Origin: Stieleria marina | Lineage (GTDB): Bacteria > Planctomycetota > Planctomycetia > Pirellulales > Pirellulaceae | Direction: 5' to 3' | Assembly: GCA_007741555.1 (NCBI GenBank) | Contig: CP036526.1 | Span: 4,898,001 to 4,962,000 of the forward strand | DNA: 64,000 nt | Shown here: positions 37,077 through 45,720 of the stretch, piece after piece | How positions within the stretch are numbered: position 1 is the first letter of the stretch | How the letters are laid out: each line of letters begins with the position of its first letter | Notes under the pieces: model-generated | Databases searched by the model: none | The model's input: the letters and a program-made list of their open reading frames with translations, nothing else | What the model was told of the DNA's origin: nothing | Made by a program: the position numbers and the translations under genes

Positions 37077-37973
37077 ATGAGTCTTTGGGACAGCCTGAAA
37101 TCCTCGTTCGGCAGCAGCGGCGGTGGTGGCGGTAAGATCGACGTGCAAGCTCGATTCGAACGTCAGCGGACCGCCGCGACGGGAACGATGGCGCACTTCT
37201 TTGTCGCCAAAGACCGCAAGCGTGACAATCAACTGGTCGGTGTCAAACTGCTGGACATCGAAAAGGTGGAAATGTTTGAAGGCCGATTCAAAGGGCTGAA
37301 CAAGCCGTCCGAAGGCCAGATCGCGATGATGATGAAGCATCCGCTGATCGCCGAAACGTACGAAATCGGGACGACCGAAAAAGGCCAACCGATCTTGGTC
37401 ATGGAATACGTTTCCGGACCCAGCATGCAGAACATCGTGGTCAACAAACAGGAGCACCACGTCCAAGGCAAACGGCTGATGCTGATCCGCCAAATGGCCG
37501 AAGCGCTGGCGTATGTCCACGCCAAAGGATTTATCCACCGCGACATTTGCCCGCGAAATTTCATCTGCATGCCCGAAACCAAGGGCGTCAAACTGATTGA
37601 TTTTGGATTAACGGTTCCCGCGACCGCACCGTTTATGGCTCCGGGAAATCGAACCGGAACACCGCTCTACATGGCGCCCGAGATTGTCCGACGCCGGGCG
37701 ACGGACTTGCGAGTCGACATGTTTTCGTTTGGAGTGACTTGTTTTTGCCTGATCGCGTTTGAGCATCCGTGGCAAGCAGAATTGGTCAATGGTCGCGCCG
37801 CATTGAACCACGATACGCAGGCGCCAAAGAATTTGATTGACCTTTGCCCCAACGTGGACCCCCGATTGGCTCGCGCTGTGATGCACGCCTTGGACCCCAA
37901 AGTCGACTCCCGAACCAAAACCGTGGACCAGTTTCTACAGTCGATCCGCTCGGTCGAAAGCTGCTTCGTCTAG
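37077..37973 (+). CDS. Small soluble Ser/Thr kinase-like protein with variant catalytic loop
   Basis: A 298-residue single-domain kinase without a membrane span. ATP lysine K57 lies in VGVKLLD, the hinge reads LVMEYVSGPS, the catalytic loop is HRDICPRN at 154-161, DFG is at 175-177, and the activation segment ends GTPLYMAPE at 195-202. The loop lacks the usual Lys after HRDL (Cys158 stands in the HRDLKP lysine place), and the glycine-rich loop is not canonical. The Asp, Asn and DFG are kept, so it may still be active with altered chemistry or may be partly a pseudokinase. A glycine-rich tip (SSGGGGG) precedes the domain. It may be co-transcribed with accD. Confidence 0.8.
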   Translation: MSLWDSLKSSFGSSGGGGGKIDVQARFERQRTAATGTMAHFFVAKDRKRDNQLVGVKLLDIEKVEMFEGRFKGLNKPSEGQIAMMMKHPLIAETYEIGTTEKGQPILVMEYVSGPSMQNIVVNKQEHHVQGKRLMLIRQMAEALAYVHAKGFIHRDICPRNFICMPETKGVKLIDFGLTVPATAPFMAPGNRTGTPLYMAPEIVRRRATDLRVDMFSFGVTCFCLIAFEHPWQAELVNGRAALNHDTQAPKNLIDLCPNVDPRLARAVMHALDPKVDSRTKTVDQFLQSIRSVESCFV

Positions 37974-38436
37974 CAACGGCTGCGATCCGCCAAATCACAT
38001 GCTCAAGGCTGTGATCTTCTGATTTGACGGTTTTTGCCGGAAATGCTGTTCCTGCCTGTTCGGATGGCGGCGACTTTAACGCCTTGATCTACGTGGTCGA
38101 CCACCTGCTTTTCGCTCCCGCGAAGGGCCGAGTCAAGGAAATCATCGTGGGGACCGATGAAGAACTTTGGAGCGGGCTGATTTACACGGCAAAGCTGTCG
38201 GCTTTACACTGATTCCTCACAATCCGAACTCCGGTTGGGCAAGATAGGGGATTGGTAGTTTTAATAGTGATTTCGTTGACATCCGTTTTTGGACGTAACT
38301 ATACTGCCGAGGTGGCCTTTTTCAGGTCATTTTCGTTGTTCTCGTCTCAGATGCGGGTCGGCTCCGGAGCTTTGTGTTTCGTGTGCAAGTTGACTTTGCA
38401 CGCTTTTCCATTCGATCGCCACAGGTATTTCGTCCA
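37974..38436. other. Intergenic region, one doubtful short frame
   Basis: The gap separates the small kinase gene from the coiled-coil gene. A TTG-started frame of 62 codons at 38024-38212 (ending LWSGLIYTAKLSALH) has fairly ordinary amino-acid composition but no recognisable motif, so I do not call it as a gene. It could be a remnant. No terminator with a T-run is obvious. Confidence 0.45.
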
Positions 38437-39273
38437 ATGACTCTGCTTGGAAAGTCATTCTCGGTCATCATCATGCTGCTCAGCCTGGTGTTCATGGTGC
38501 TTGCACTGGCCGTCAACGCATCACACCGAAACTGGCGTGATGTCGTTTTGGGCCCCGACGGCTACAAAGTTCAGATCGAAACGATCACCCGCGAAAACGA
38601 ACAATTGGCCGACGCCAAAACGCGAGTGCAAGCTTCTCTGGACCGCGAACAAGCTGCTCGCCGGACCGCTCTGGCCGCCATGCAGACGCAGCAAGACCAA
38701 CTAGAAGGTGAGTTGGAAGCCGCTCTGAACCAGAACCAACAACTCGAAGCCAAGAACACCGAGTTGTCTCAGTTGGACCGAGCACGGGCCGAAGAGCTCC
38801 AAAAGCTGACAGCCGAAACGGGCATGCTGCGAAAACAAATTCGCGAAGAACAAGCCAAACGCGACGGACTGTTTGCCGAGATGTTGGTGCTAACCAACAA
38901 CATGAACGAACTGCGAGGCATTCGCCAAGAACTAGAGCTTCGCAACAAAGCCTTGTCCAAACAAGTCACACGATACAAAGAAGTCGTCGATGCCAAAGGC
39001 GTCGATATCAACGAACCACTTCATGGTGCACCGCCAAAACGAAACGGCAACATTTTGGTCGTCAATCGACCCAAACTGTTAGTCGAACTTTCGATTGGCG
39101 AAGACGATGGGCTGCGTAGCGGCCACGAATTAGAAGTTAGCCGCAAAGGCCGCTATGTCGGTCGCGTGCGAGTACGAACCGTAGCACCGAATCGAAGTGT
39201 CGCAGAAATCCTGCGTGACTACGCCGGCGGAATTATTTTGGAGGGCGATCGTGTCGACACAACTCTCGAGTGA
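38437..39273 (+). CDS. Membrane-anchored coiled-coil protein
   Basis: 278 residues from ATG 38437. One N-terminal membrane span (FSVIIMLLSLVFMVLALAVNA) is followed by a long coiled coil of roughly residues 40-190, rich in Glu, Gln, Ala and Leu. A small C-terminal beta domain follows (NILVVNRPKLLVELSIGEDDGLRSGHELEVSR...GRVRVRTVAPNRSVAEIL). That end resembles the compact beta-barrel seen after coiled coils in some membrane-anchored envelope proteins, but I cannot name it. The next gene starts inside its last codons, so the two are translationally coupled and probably form a complex. Confidence 0.7.
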   Translation: MTLLGKSFSVIIMLLSLVFMVLALAVNASHRNWRDVVLGPDGYKVQIETITRENEQLADAKTRVQASLDREQAARRTALAAMQTQQDQLEGELEAALNQNQQLEAKNTELSQLDRARAEELQKLTAETGMLRKQIREEQAKRDGLFAEMLVLTNNMNELRGIRQELELRNKALSKQVTRYKEVVDAKGVDINEPLHGAPPKRNGNILVVNRPKLLVELSIGEDDGLRSGHELEVSRKGRYVGRVRVRTVAPNRSVAEILRDYAGGIILEGDRVDTTLE

Positions 39274-39448
39274 AAATCGGAAACAACCCGCCAGCGTCTA
39301 CACCGTCATGCTCGTGCTGAGCATGCTGTTTCTGTTGGTTGCCGTAATCGCAATGTTCATCGAACTCAATCGATGGTATCCCGATTACTACCGTACCAAT
39401 ACTGCTAGGCCACAAGCGATGGTCATTTCGGCGGACACCTTCGCGTAG
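39251..39448 (+). CDS. Small single-span membrane protein paired with the coiled-coil protein
   Basis: 65 residues from GTG 39251 (VSTQLSSENRKQPASVYTV), overlapping the preceding gene by 23 bp. One membrane span (TVMLVLSMLFLLVAVIAMFI) is followed by a short polar tail containing LNRWYPDYYRTN. The function is unknown. The overlap and matching single-span topology suggest it partners the coiled-coil protein. The frame extends upstream to 39197, but that part overlaps coding sequence in another frame and carries no leader. Confidence 0.6.
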   Translation: MSTQLSSENRKQPASVYTVMLVLSMLFLLVAVIAMFIELNRWYPDYYRTNTARPQAMVISADTFA

Positions 39449-39468
39449 AGCGAACGTGTCTACTGCGA

Positions 39469-40332
39469 TCAGTTCGCTTGCCAACGGTAACCGTTCCACT
39501 GGTACGGCACCCCGTAGACATTCCCTTGCAAATGACTGGCTGGGAACGAAGGCATCAGTGCGGGCGATTGCAACTGGATCACGTCGCCATTGCGTAATTT
39601 TGCATGCGGTGATGTTGCGCGACCGTGGGAGTGAATCACTCGCATTCTTGCGCGCGAATCGTACGTTCCTGCCGCTGCGATAGCAGCAATCGCGCGGGGC
39701 CGATCCGCTGGTACTTGAACCGTCGCCACTCTTCGCGTGGCCAGTGCCGGGTTGTCGTGCAAAACCTTGACAGTCAACGTCCGTTTTCGCATCAACGACA
39801 GCGTGACTTGCCGGTCCTTCTTCAAAATTCGTTGATCAACGTACGCGCGTGAAATCTTGTCGCGAGCTTGTGTCACGGTTAGCCCGCGAACGGAGATGGG
39901 ATCTAACAGCGGCATCGGCAGAGTCCCGTCGTTGAGCACGACCATTGGATTGCCCACAGCAGGAAACGTACCGTCACCTTGCGAGGGCATGTGTACGGGC
40001 GCGTCGCTGTATTTGCCCGTCACCCCCATCACAATCACGGCCAGAACATCGCCCGCATCAAGCCGGTAGGCCGCTCGCGAACTGGAACGTGAAGTGGCTC
40101 TGGTTCTAGACGTGGATCTTGATGTGGTTCTATAGCCTGGCGTGCTGACACCGGACGTCGACAATGTTCGTCGCTGCGTCGGCACCTGGGGCATTCGTTG
40201 GTACGTCGAACGATAAGACCGATACTGCTGTTGAGGGGCCATCGTTTGCGAACTGCCTAGCCCGGGCACCATCAGACACGAAACAACAACGACCATTACG
40301 GCCCGCCGTCCTTTCTGACAAAACTGCAACAT
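39469..40332 (-). CDS. Polysaccharide-export (Wza-like) periplasmic protein
   Basis: 287 residues from ATG 40332. A signal peptide (AVMVVVVSCLMVPGLGSSQ) is followed by a low-complexity Ser/Thr/Arg stretch at about 45-85. The Poly_export-type domain then begins with YRLDAGDVLAVIVMGVTG, with GDGTFPAVGNPMVVLNDGTLPMPLLDPISVRGLTVTQARDKI matching the expected turn and helix. A second beta-grasp-like part follows (KLRNGDVIQLQSPA). The family helps move capsular or extracellular polysaccharide across the outer membrane. No glycosyltransferase or Wzc partner is adjacent, so it is a solitary copy. The frame extends 21 bp further upstream. Confidence 0.72.
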   Translation of the reverse strand: MLQFCQKGRRAVMVVVVSCLMVPGLGSSQTMAPQQQYRSYRSTYQRMPQVPTQRRTLSTSGVSTPGYRTTSRSTSRTRATSRSSSRAAYRLDAGDVLAVIVMGVTGKYSDAPVHMPSQGDGTFPAVGNPMVVLNDGTLPMPLLDPISVRGLTVTQARDKISRAYVDQRILKKDRQVTLSLMRKRTLTVKVLHDNPALATRRVATVQVPADRPRAIAAIAAAGTYDSRARMRVIHSHGRATSPHAKLRNGDVIQLQSPALMPSFPASHLQGNVYGVPYQWNGYRWQAN

Positions 40333-40550
40333 ACAAGTGCCCTGGTGTGCCAAGTGTAAGAAGAGGGATTCTTAATCATACAGCGCAGTTCAGTCGGAGC
40401 TTCCCCAAATACCATGCCGGACCAAAGTTGCGGCTTGGCGATCCCGTTGCTCTTAGCCTGCCTCTCGGCGAGCGACTTCGCCGTTCACAAACGCAAAAGC
40501 TTTTTTAGCAGTGAATTGTTTCGGCAAGGCGCTGCATCATTGACCGCGTC

Positions 40551-42710
40551 ATGATTGCATCTGCTCCTGAACTGGCAGACAATTGGTGCCATACTTCTTG
40601 TCGGCCCCCGCTTTGCACCTTCTTTTCTGGACTTTCTTCTTTGGCAGCAAAAGAATCCAATTGGCCTCCCGTACCGCGCAGCGAAATTCTGCCGCGGACG
40701 CGCGCTGCTCTTCGCGAACGTTTCGTGTACTGCGATGAGATTGCCGACGTTTTATCGGCCGCGTTCTACGAACCTTGCAACCTGCTGTTGTGGGGGCCCG
40801 GCGGACACGGCAAATCCGACATGGTCATGAACGCGGTCAAGGGACTGGGCGTCTCCGAAGACGAGGTTTTCGTGCAGTCATTTGGCGAAGGCATGAGCGA
40901 AGATCGACTTTGGGGCGGCCCGGATATGGCATCACTTGATACGTGCTTGCGGTATGACACCCAACGCTCGTTCCTTTCGCCGCAGTACAAAGTCGTGGTG
41001 TTCGAGGAACTGTTCGATGCGCCAGCCCAGGCGCTGCTGCCGTTAAAAGACGTGCTGACGCGCCGTGTTTTCATGAATGGCCCCGACGCAGTCGCAATGA
41101 ACGCTCGAGTCGTGATCGCATGCACCAACAAGGATCCTCGGGAATTCGCCGATGGCAACGACGCCGTCCAAGCATTGATGGAACGATTCTTATTGCAGAA
41201 AGAAGTACGCTGGCCGGCGTACGAAAAGAAGCACTACCGCGAACTGTTTGCCAAAGTTCACCGCGATTCCAGCATGGGTGGAAAAGAGCTTCACACGCAG
41301 TTGTCGAAAGTCATCGCAGGATTGAACGAAACAAAAAGCTTTGTCATGTCGCCTCGCATGGCACTACAGGCTCTAAAGGTCGTCACGAACTGTGCTCGCA
41401 TGCGCCCCGACAAAAAGATCACCGCCGAGGCATTCCAGAGCATTCGCTTTGTCCAGGGCATGCAGTCGTACACGGCCGAACTGGAACGCAAGATTGAAAA
41501 ACAATTACCCAAGAACGCCGATTTCGAGATCCAGTTGACAGACCAGGATCTGCGGGACGATTCACCGGGACTGCGAACACCACGCGAAAAAATCCCTGCC
41601 GTCGTTCACTCGACGCTCAAGAAACGATTCATTCATTCGCAAGAGATCATCCAAGTTCTGACTCACGCGTTTTTGCAGCCCTGCAATGTCCTGCTATGGG
41701 GTCCCGGCGGACACGGCAAATCCGACATGGTAATGACGGTCCTCAAAGCGCTCGGCTACAAAGATCGCGAGATTTTCCTGCAGTCGTTCGGCGAAGGAAT
41801 GAGCGAAGATCGACTCTGGGGCGGACCGAACATTGCCAAACTGGACGAGTGCTTGGAATACGACACGGACCGTTCGTTTTTGCCCTACGAAGTCGTCGTC
41901 CTGGAGGAGATCCTTGACGCTTCGTCACAAGCTCTCTTGCCGCTCAAAGACGTTCTGACACGCCGCTTGTTCATGAACGCTGATCAAGCCGTGCCGATGA
42001 AATCCAAAACCATCATCGCGTGCACCAACAAAGATCCGCGACAGTTCGCCAAGGACAGTGACGCGGTCAAAGCACTTCTGGAGCGGTTCCCATTGCAACT
42101 GGAGGTTCGCTGGCCGTCTTACGAACAGAAAGACTACGAGGCGTTGTTTGCCAAAGCCCATCCTGAGTCAAAGTCGGATCGCCGCAAACTGCATCGTATT
42201 TACGCGCACGTGATCGCAAACCTCAATGACGATCGCGAGACGGGATTTCATGTCTCGCCCAGGATTGCTCTGGGGGGACTGAAACTAGCAGCCAACAGCG
42301 TCGGTCGCCATGGTCGCAAAAAGATGATCGTCGAGGATATTTTGACGATCCGAAACGTGCAGGGCATGGAGTCGTACAAGCACGACATGGAGGCGTTGAT
42401 CCGCAAGGCGCTGCTGGAAGGTGGCGTCGAAGTGCTGTTGAGCGATATCGACGAACGCGCTGAATGCATGCACGGTCGAATGGCCGAGATCAACGAGATT
42501 TTTGAAAGTGCCAAGGATTTAGACGAAGAAGCGCGCGGCGACGTCAACGACGAAGCGATCAATGCCATGCTGGACCTGATGAGCGGCATGGACCAGTTAA
42601 AACGCGAGTTGATCTTCATCCAGGTCGCCGACCCCAAACTGCAAGTCTGGAAAGAAATCACCGAAAAAAAGGTCGACGAACTGAGTGCCGAAATCGAAGC
42701 GGGGACATAG
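40551..42710 (+). CDS. Tandem MoxR-like AAA ATPase (two AAA modules in one chain)
   Basis: 719 residues with two complete AAA modules. Module 1: Walker A GPGGHGKS at 82-89, Walker B VVVFEE at 148-153, sensor ACTNKDP at 190-196 and arginine finger ERF at 211-213. Module 2: the same elements at 384-391, 448-453, 490-496 and 511-513. The modules share QSFGEGMSEDRLWGGP and QALLPLKDVLTRR exactly, and a 29-nt stretch is identical in DNA (40797-40825 and 41703-41731). The EGMSEDRLWGG segment matches the MoxR/RavA insert region. The C-terminal 70 residues are helical and acidic. MoxR ATPases normally have one AAA module and act as chaperones with a VWA partner; here the partner gene starts 3 bp after the stop. 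Confidence 0.85.
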   Translation: MIASAPELADNWCHTSCRPPLCTFFSGLSSLAAKESNWPPVPRSEILPRTRAALRERFVYCDEIADVLSAAFYEPCNLLLWGPGGHGKSDMVMNAVKGLGVSEDEVFVQSFGEGMSEDRLWGGPDMASLDTCLRYDTQRSFLSPQYKVVVFEELFDAPAQALLPLKDVLTRRVFMNGPDAVAMNARVVIACTNKDPREFADGNDAVQALMERFLLQKEVRWPAYEKKHYRELFAKVHRDSSMGGKELHTQLSKVIAGLNETKSFVMSPRMALQALKVVTNCARMRPDKKITAEAFQSIRFVQGMQSYTAELERKIEKQLPKNADFEIQLTDQDLRDDSPGLRTPREKIPAVVHSTLKKRFIHSQEIIQVLTHAFLQPCNVLLWGPGGHGKSDMVMTVLKALGYKDREIFLQSFGEGMSEDRLWGGPNIAKLDECLEYDTDRSFLPYEVVVLEEILDASSQALLPLKDVLTRRLFMNADQAVPMKSKTIIACTNKDPRQFAKDSDAVKALLERFPLQLEVRWPSYEQKDYEALFAKAHPESKSDRRKLHRIYAHVIANLNDDRETGFHVSPRIALGGLKLAANSVGRHGRKKMIVEDILTIRNVQGMESYKHDMEALIRKALLEGGVEVLLSDIDERAECMHGRMAEINEIFESAKDLDEEARGDVNDEAINAMLDLMSGMDQLKRELIFIQVADPKLQVWKEITEKKVDELSAEIEAGT

Positions 42711-42713
42711 CCG

Positions 42714-44192
42714 ATGTCTGCCGTTTCCATTGAACGAGCCTATCGGAATTTCATCAAATTTCACACGCACGTCACCTACCCCGAAACCAGCGAACGTCGC
42801 CAGCAAATCAACACGCTGGAAGTAATCAAGAAGCTCGACGCGATCGGGATGAACCACGTCGATGTGCCCATGATCTGGGATGGCGTTCACTTGGTGGACG
42901 AAGGAAAGGTGGCGGGAAAGACCGAGATAGAGCGACGTGTTCGTTTCACCTACCGAATGCGGATGTGGAAACTGACGCAGTTTGTCGACGAAGTGCTGCA
43001 TCTTGCCGACCGAGACATCGGCACTTACTTGGACCTGGCCAATTGCCTGCGCGAAGTCGATTTTGATTTGATCAAAGGACGCACGGATATCGACCGCGCC
43101 ATTGCGAACATCGCAGTCATCGCCACGGCCAAGCGTTCGTTGGCTGTTGGAATTCCGCCCGAGGTGATCACCTATCAAATCAACTGGGCACTCAATGAAG
43201 TGGCACATCTGGATGTCGACGAGATTGAATTGCTGGAGTGCTTGCCCGACGAAGCCCAGCTAAAGCCCGATGGCAAAGTCGATCACAATCAAATGGCCCA
43301 GGACCGCGGCATATCATCGATCCGATTGGTTGACAACATTGACACTCGCGGCCGAATCGCATCCCTTTTTTGCGATTGCTTTGGCGGGAAGAGGAAGGAA
43401 TCGGAGAAGAAAGAAATGCAACCGCTATCGATTCGTCGATTGGATGTTGCCTCGCGTTTTTTGGCCGAACCAAGCATGGAAGCGTTGCTACGAATTTCGC
43501 GAATCGCAAACGAGTACGTCGCTTTCCAGCCTCGTTTTGAAAAAAAGATGATTTCCGCACCTGATGGTGATCAAACACGGATGCGGATGATGGAGTCGTA
43601 TAGCGAACTCCCAAGACTGGCTCCCGCAGCATGGGCCCTTAAAGTTGCGTCGCCAAGGTATTTTCGCTACCGATTGGCGACCAAGAGTTTTATGGTCCGC
43701 GAAAAGATCAAGCGAAGCGACAAGAAGCAGTTTTTTTACGCGATGTTGGATCGGTCCAAATCAATGCAGCAGGGCGAGCGCATTTACAAGTTGATGGCGA
43801 TCCTGATGAATCGATTGCGTGCGGTCGGCCGACGCGAGGCGATCTTGGGATACAGTTTTTTTGATTCCGTCGTCCACGAAGAGATCATGGTCAACGATAT
43901 CGCGGGTGCCAAAGACGAAATCCGAAAGCTGCATCACGAGTTTTTTGTAGGCGATGACACGGACATTAACTTGGCACTTCGCGAAGGCATTGTTCGCATT
44001 CAAAAGGTCGTCGGGGAAATCGAAGCCGAACGGCCTGAGCTGATCATCGTGACGGACGGTGATCACGGCATCAACGTCACAGCCAAAGAACTTAAAGGCA
44101 TCGTGCTGCACGTCTTTGTAGTCGAACAAGAAAACGAAGACTTAATGGAACTGGCGAGAAAGACAGGCGGTGTCGCACTGCAGCAACTGTAG
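42714..44192 (+). CDS. VWA-domain partner of the tandem AAA ATPase
   Basis: A 492-residue cytoplasmic protein. The N-terminal 330 residues are mostly helical and match no domain I know. A VWA fold then carries a MIDAS set, Asp346-x-Ser348-x-Ser350 in MLDRSKSMQQG, Thr416 in GDDTDINLAL and Asp448 in IVTDGDHG, so metal binding looks intact. This layout (helical N-terminal part, C-terminal VWA) resembles ViaA, the VWA partner of RavA. The gap to the ATPase gene is only 3 bp, which supports one operon and a joint complex. The target is unknown. Confidence 0.82.
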   Translation: MSAVSIERAYRNFIKFHTHVTYPETSERRQQINTLEVIKKLDAIGMNHVDVPMIWDGVHLVDEGKVAGKTEIERRVRFTYRMRMWKLTQFVDEVLHLADRDIGTYLDLANCLREVDFDLIKGRTDIDRAIANIAVIATAKRSLAVGIPPEVITYQINWALNEVAHLDVDEIELLECLPDEAQLKPDGKVDHNQMAQDRGISSIRLVDNIDTRGRIASLFCDCFGGKRKESEKKEMQPLSIRRLDVASRFLAEPSMEALLRISRIANEYVAFQPRFEKKMISAPDGDQTRMRMMESYSELPRLAPAAWALKVASPRYFRYRLATKSFMVREKIKRSDKKQFFYAMLDRSKSMQQGERIYKLMAILMNRLRAVGRREAILGYSFFDSVVHEEIMVNDIAGAKDEIRKLHHEFFVGDDTDINLALREGIVRIQKVVGEIEAERPELIIVTDGDHGINVTAKELKGIVLHVFVVEQENEDLMELARKTGGVALQQL

Positions 44193-44202
44193 ATCACGTC
44201 GC

Positions 44203-45252
44203 CTACTTGATTGGTATCAGTTGGAATGAATTGTCAGACCAGGCGACTTTCAAACCAGACTCTTTTGCCACGATCTCGATCACTTGACGCAAGGTTTTGT
44301 CTTTGATGTCCACTGAGATAATCTTGTCGCGTGCGGCTTGAGCCGATGGCGCGAAGATGCATTTCATCTTGGCCACGCCTGCGAGTTGATTCAGAATGCT
44401 TCCCGCTTTGGACTTGTCGATTTTCAAGCTTTCGATGTGTCGCTCATCAAGGCTCCGCTTGGGCGTATTACTGGAGGCGTTGCCCAAAACGGCCGTCGTC
44501 AAAATTCGATGCTGCTTGGCCGTCAATTCGATCGATGCAATGGAACTGCGCGAGTTCAGTGCGGGTGGATCCGAGAGTGTACCGATCGCCGATTTGAGTC
44601 CGTCGTTCTGCGTATAACGCCGCGTTACTTTTTCATTGGCCGAAAGCGGCAGAGTTTTGGCAGTGTCGACTTGATTGGGCGATGAGAGCCGGCGCCCGAA
44701 TTGAGCGAGAATCAGGTTCACGGCAACCGGCTTTTGCACATGATTCAGCGTGACGGCAGGCCAAAGGTCATGAGGCAAAGCCAGCGTTTTTTCCACCGAT
44801 GCCCCGTTTGTTTTCGCCAGAGCTTGCCGCGGAGTCGTCAATTGCTCCCACGAAACATCGCTTCGCGGAATCGAATTGGCAGTCGGCATCACTGCCGCTG
44901 CTGTGGCGTCCACCCAATCCGCACGCCCAATCAGCACGACGTTTGCCACGGGCATCGCAACGCAGTTTTGTTGCTCAGCGACATTTGCCAAGGCAGCAAA
45001 AACGTTCGGCCCCAGCTGTCCGGGGTCCACGATTTGCGAAGGGTCCACAAATCGGTCGACCCAAATATTGACTTCGGCTTGGTTGGCCACTTGCACCAGC
45101 GTCGCTCGAAACGGCTTGCCCTGGATCACCAACGACATCGGCGCAGTGAGCTGCTGGTAGAACCGTCCACCGGCCAAGAAATCGTCCGCACGACAACGAC
45201 CGGGCATTGCGAAAATGACTGCCGTGATCAGAAATGCCGAACGCACCAACAT
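44203..45252 (-). CDS. Exported protein with STN/secretin-like short domains
   Basis: 349 residues from ATG 45252, which places a signal peptide (MLVRSAFLITAVIFAMPGRCRADDF) at the start; the frame continues upstream without one. The end (IISVDIKDKTLRQVIEIVAKESGLKVAWSDNSFQLIP) has the shape of an STN or secretin N1-like repeat. Earlier stretches (LVQVANQAEVNIWVDRFVDP and LNHVQKPVAVNLILAQFG) may be further divergent copies. No secretin pore domain is present. It is a solitary gene, converging on the VWA gene with a 10-bp gap. Confidence 0.6.
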   Translation of the reverse strand: MLVRSAFLITAVIFAMPGRCRADDFLAGGRFYQQLTAPMSLVIQGKPFRATLVQVANQAEVNIWVDRFVDPSQIVDPGQLGPNVFAALANVAEQQNCVAMPVANVVLIGRADWVDATAAAVMPTANSIPRSDVSWEQLTTPRQALAKTNGASVEKTLALPHDLWPAVTLNHVQKPVAVNLILAQFGRRLSSPNQVDTAKTLPLSANEKVTRRYTQNDGLKSAIGTLSDPPALNSRSSIASIELTAKQHRILTTAVLGNASSNTPKRSLDERHIESLKIDKSKAGSILNQLAGVAKMKCIFAPSAQAARDKIISVDIKDKTLRQVIEIVAKESGLKVAWSDNSFQLIPIK

Positions 45253-45720
45253 CGACCTGAGCTTCGCAGGAACCGGGACCGCACACCTCAGTGAACAGTT
45301 GCTAGTGACTCGGTAAATCGCAACAAAGGGCTGCGTCTTTTCATCGCGTTGGTTTGGGGGGAATAGGAGGATCTTGTCGGGCATTTGCGATCATCGACGA
45401 GGAAATAGGCTAACTCGAGAAAGCCGAACTATCCCATTTTGGGACGTGTCCCTGAAAGCCGAAGAACGACGAATTCGCTCCTGTTCCAAGCGGTTGGTTG
45501 CCCCTGAGACACTCTCTAATTAGACTCGCATCGACCGAAGAAAACGAGGCAAAAAACGGCAGTTTGTCGGAGCAGCAACGTTGGCTTCGACAACGGTATC
45601 CATCATGCGTAGCTCGGACACTTTGGATCACCGCCCAACACACGCAGTTGCCCGTCGTCGGCCGGCGCATAGGATGCCCGCGACGCGAACGGAAACTTTA
45701 CCAACACGACGGAACATCCT
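45253..45720. other. Intergenic region between divergent genes
   Basis: The gap lies between the STN-like gene and the HEAT/TPR gene. A 93-codon frame at 45498-45779 lacks any recognisable feature and overlaps the next gene, so it is not called. No strong hairpin or repeat was seen. Confidence 0.45.

Noticed and set aside
38024-38212. 62-codon TTG frame between the kinase and coiled-coil genes
   Set aside because: Possible remnant, but no motif, no start support and no conservation data; not enough to call.
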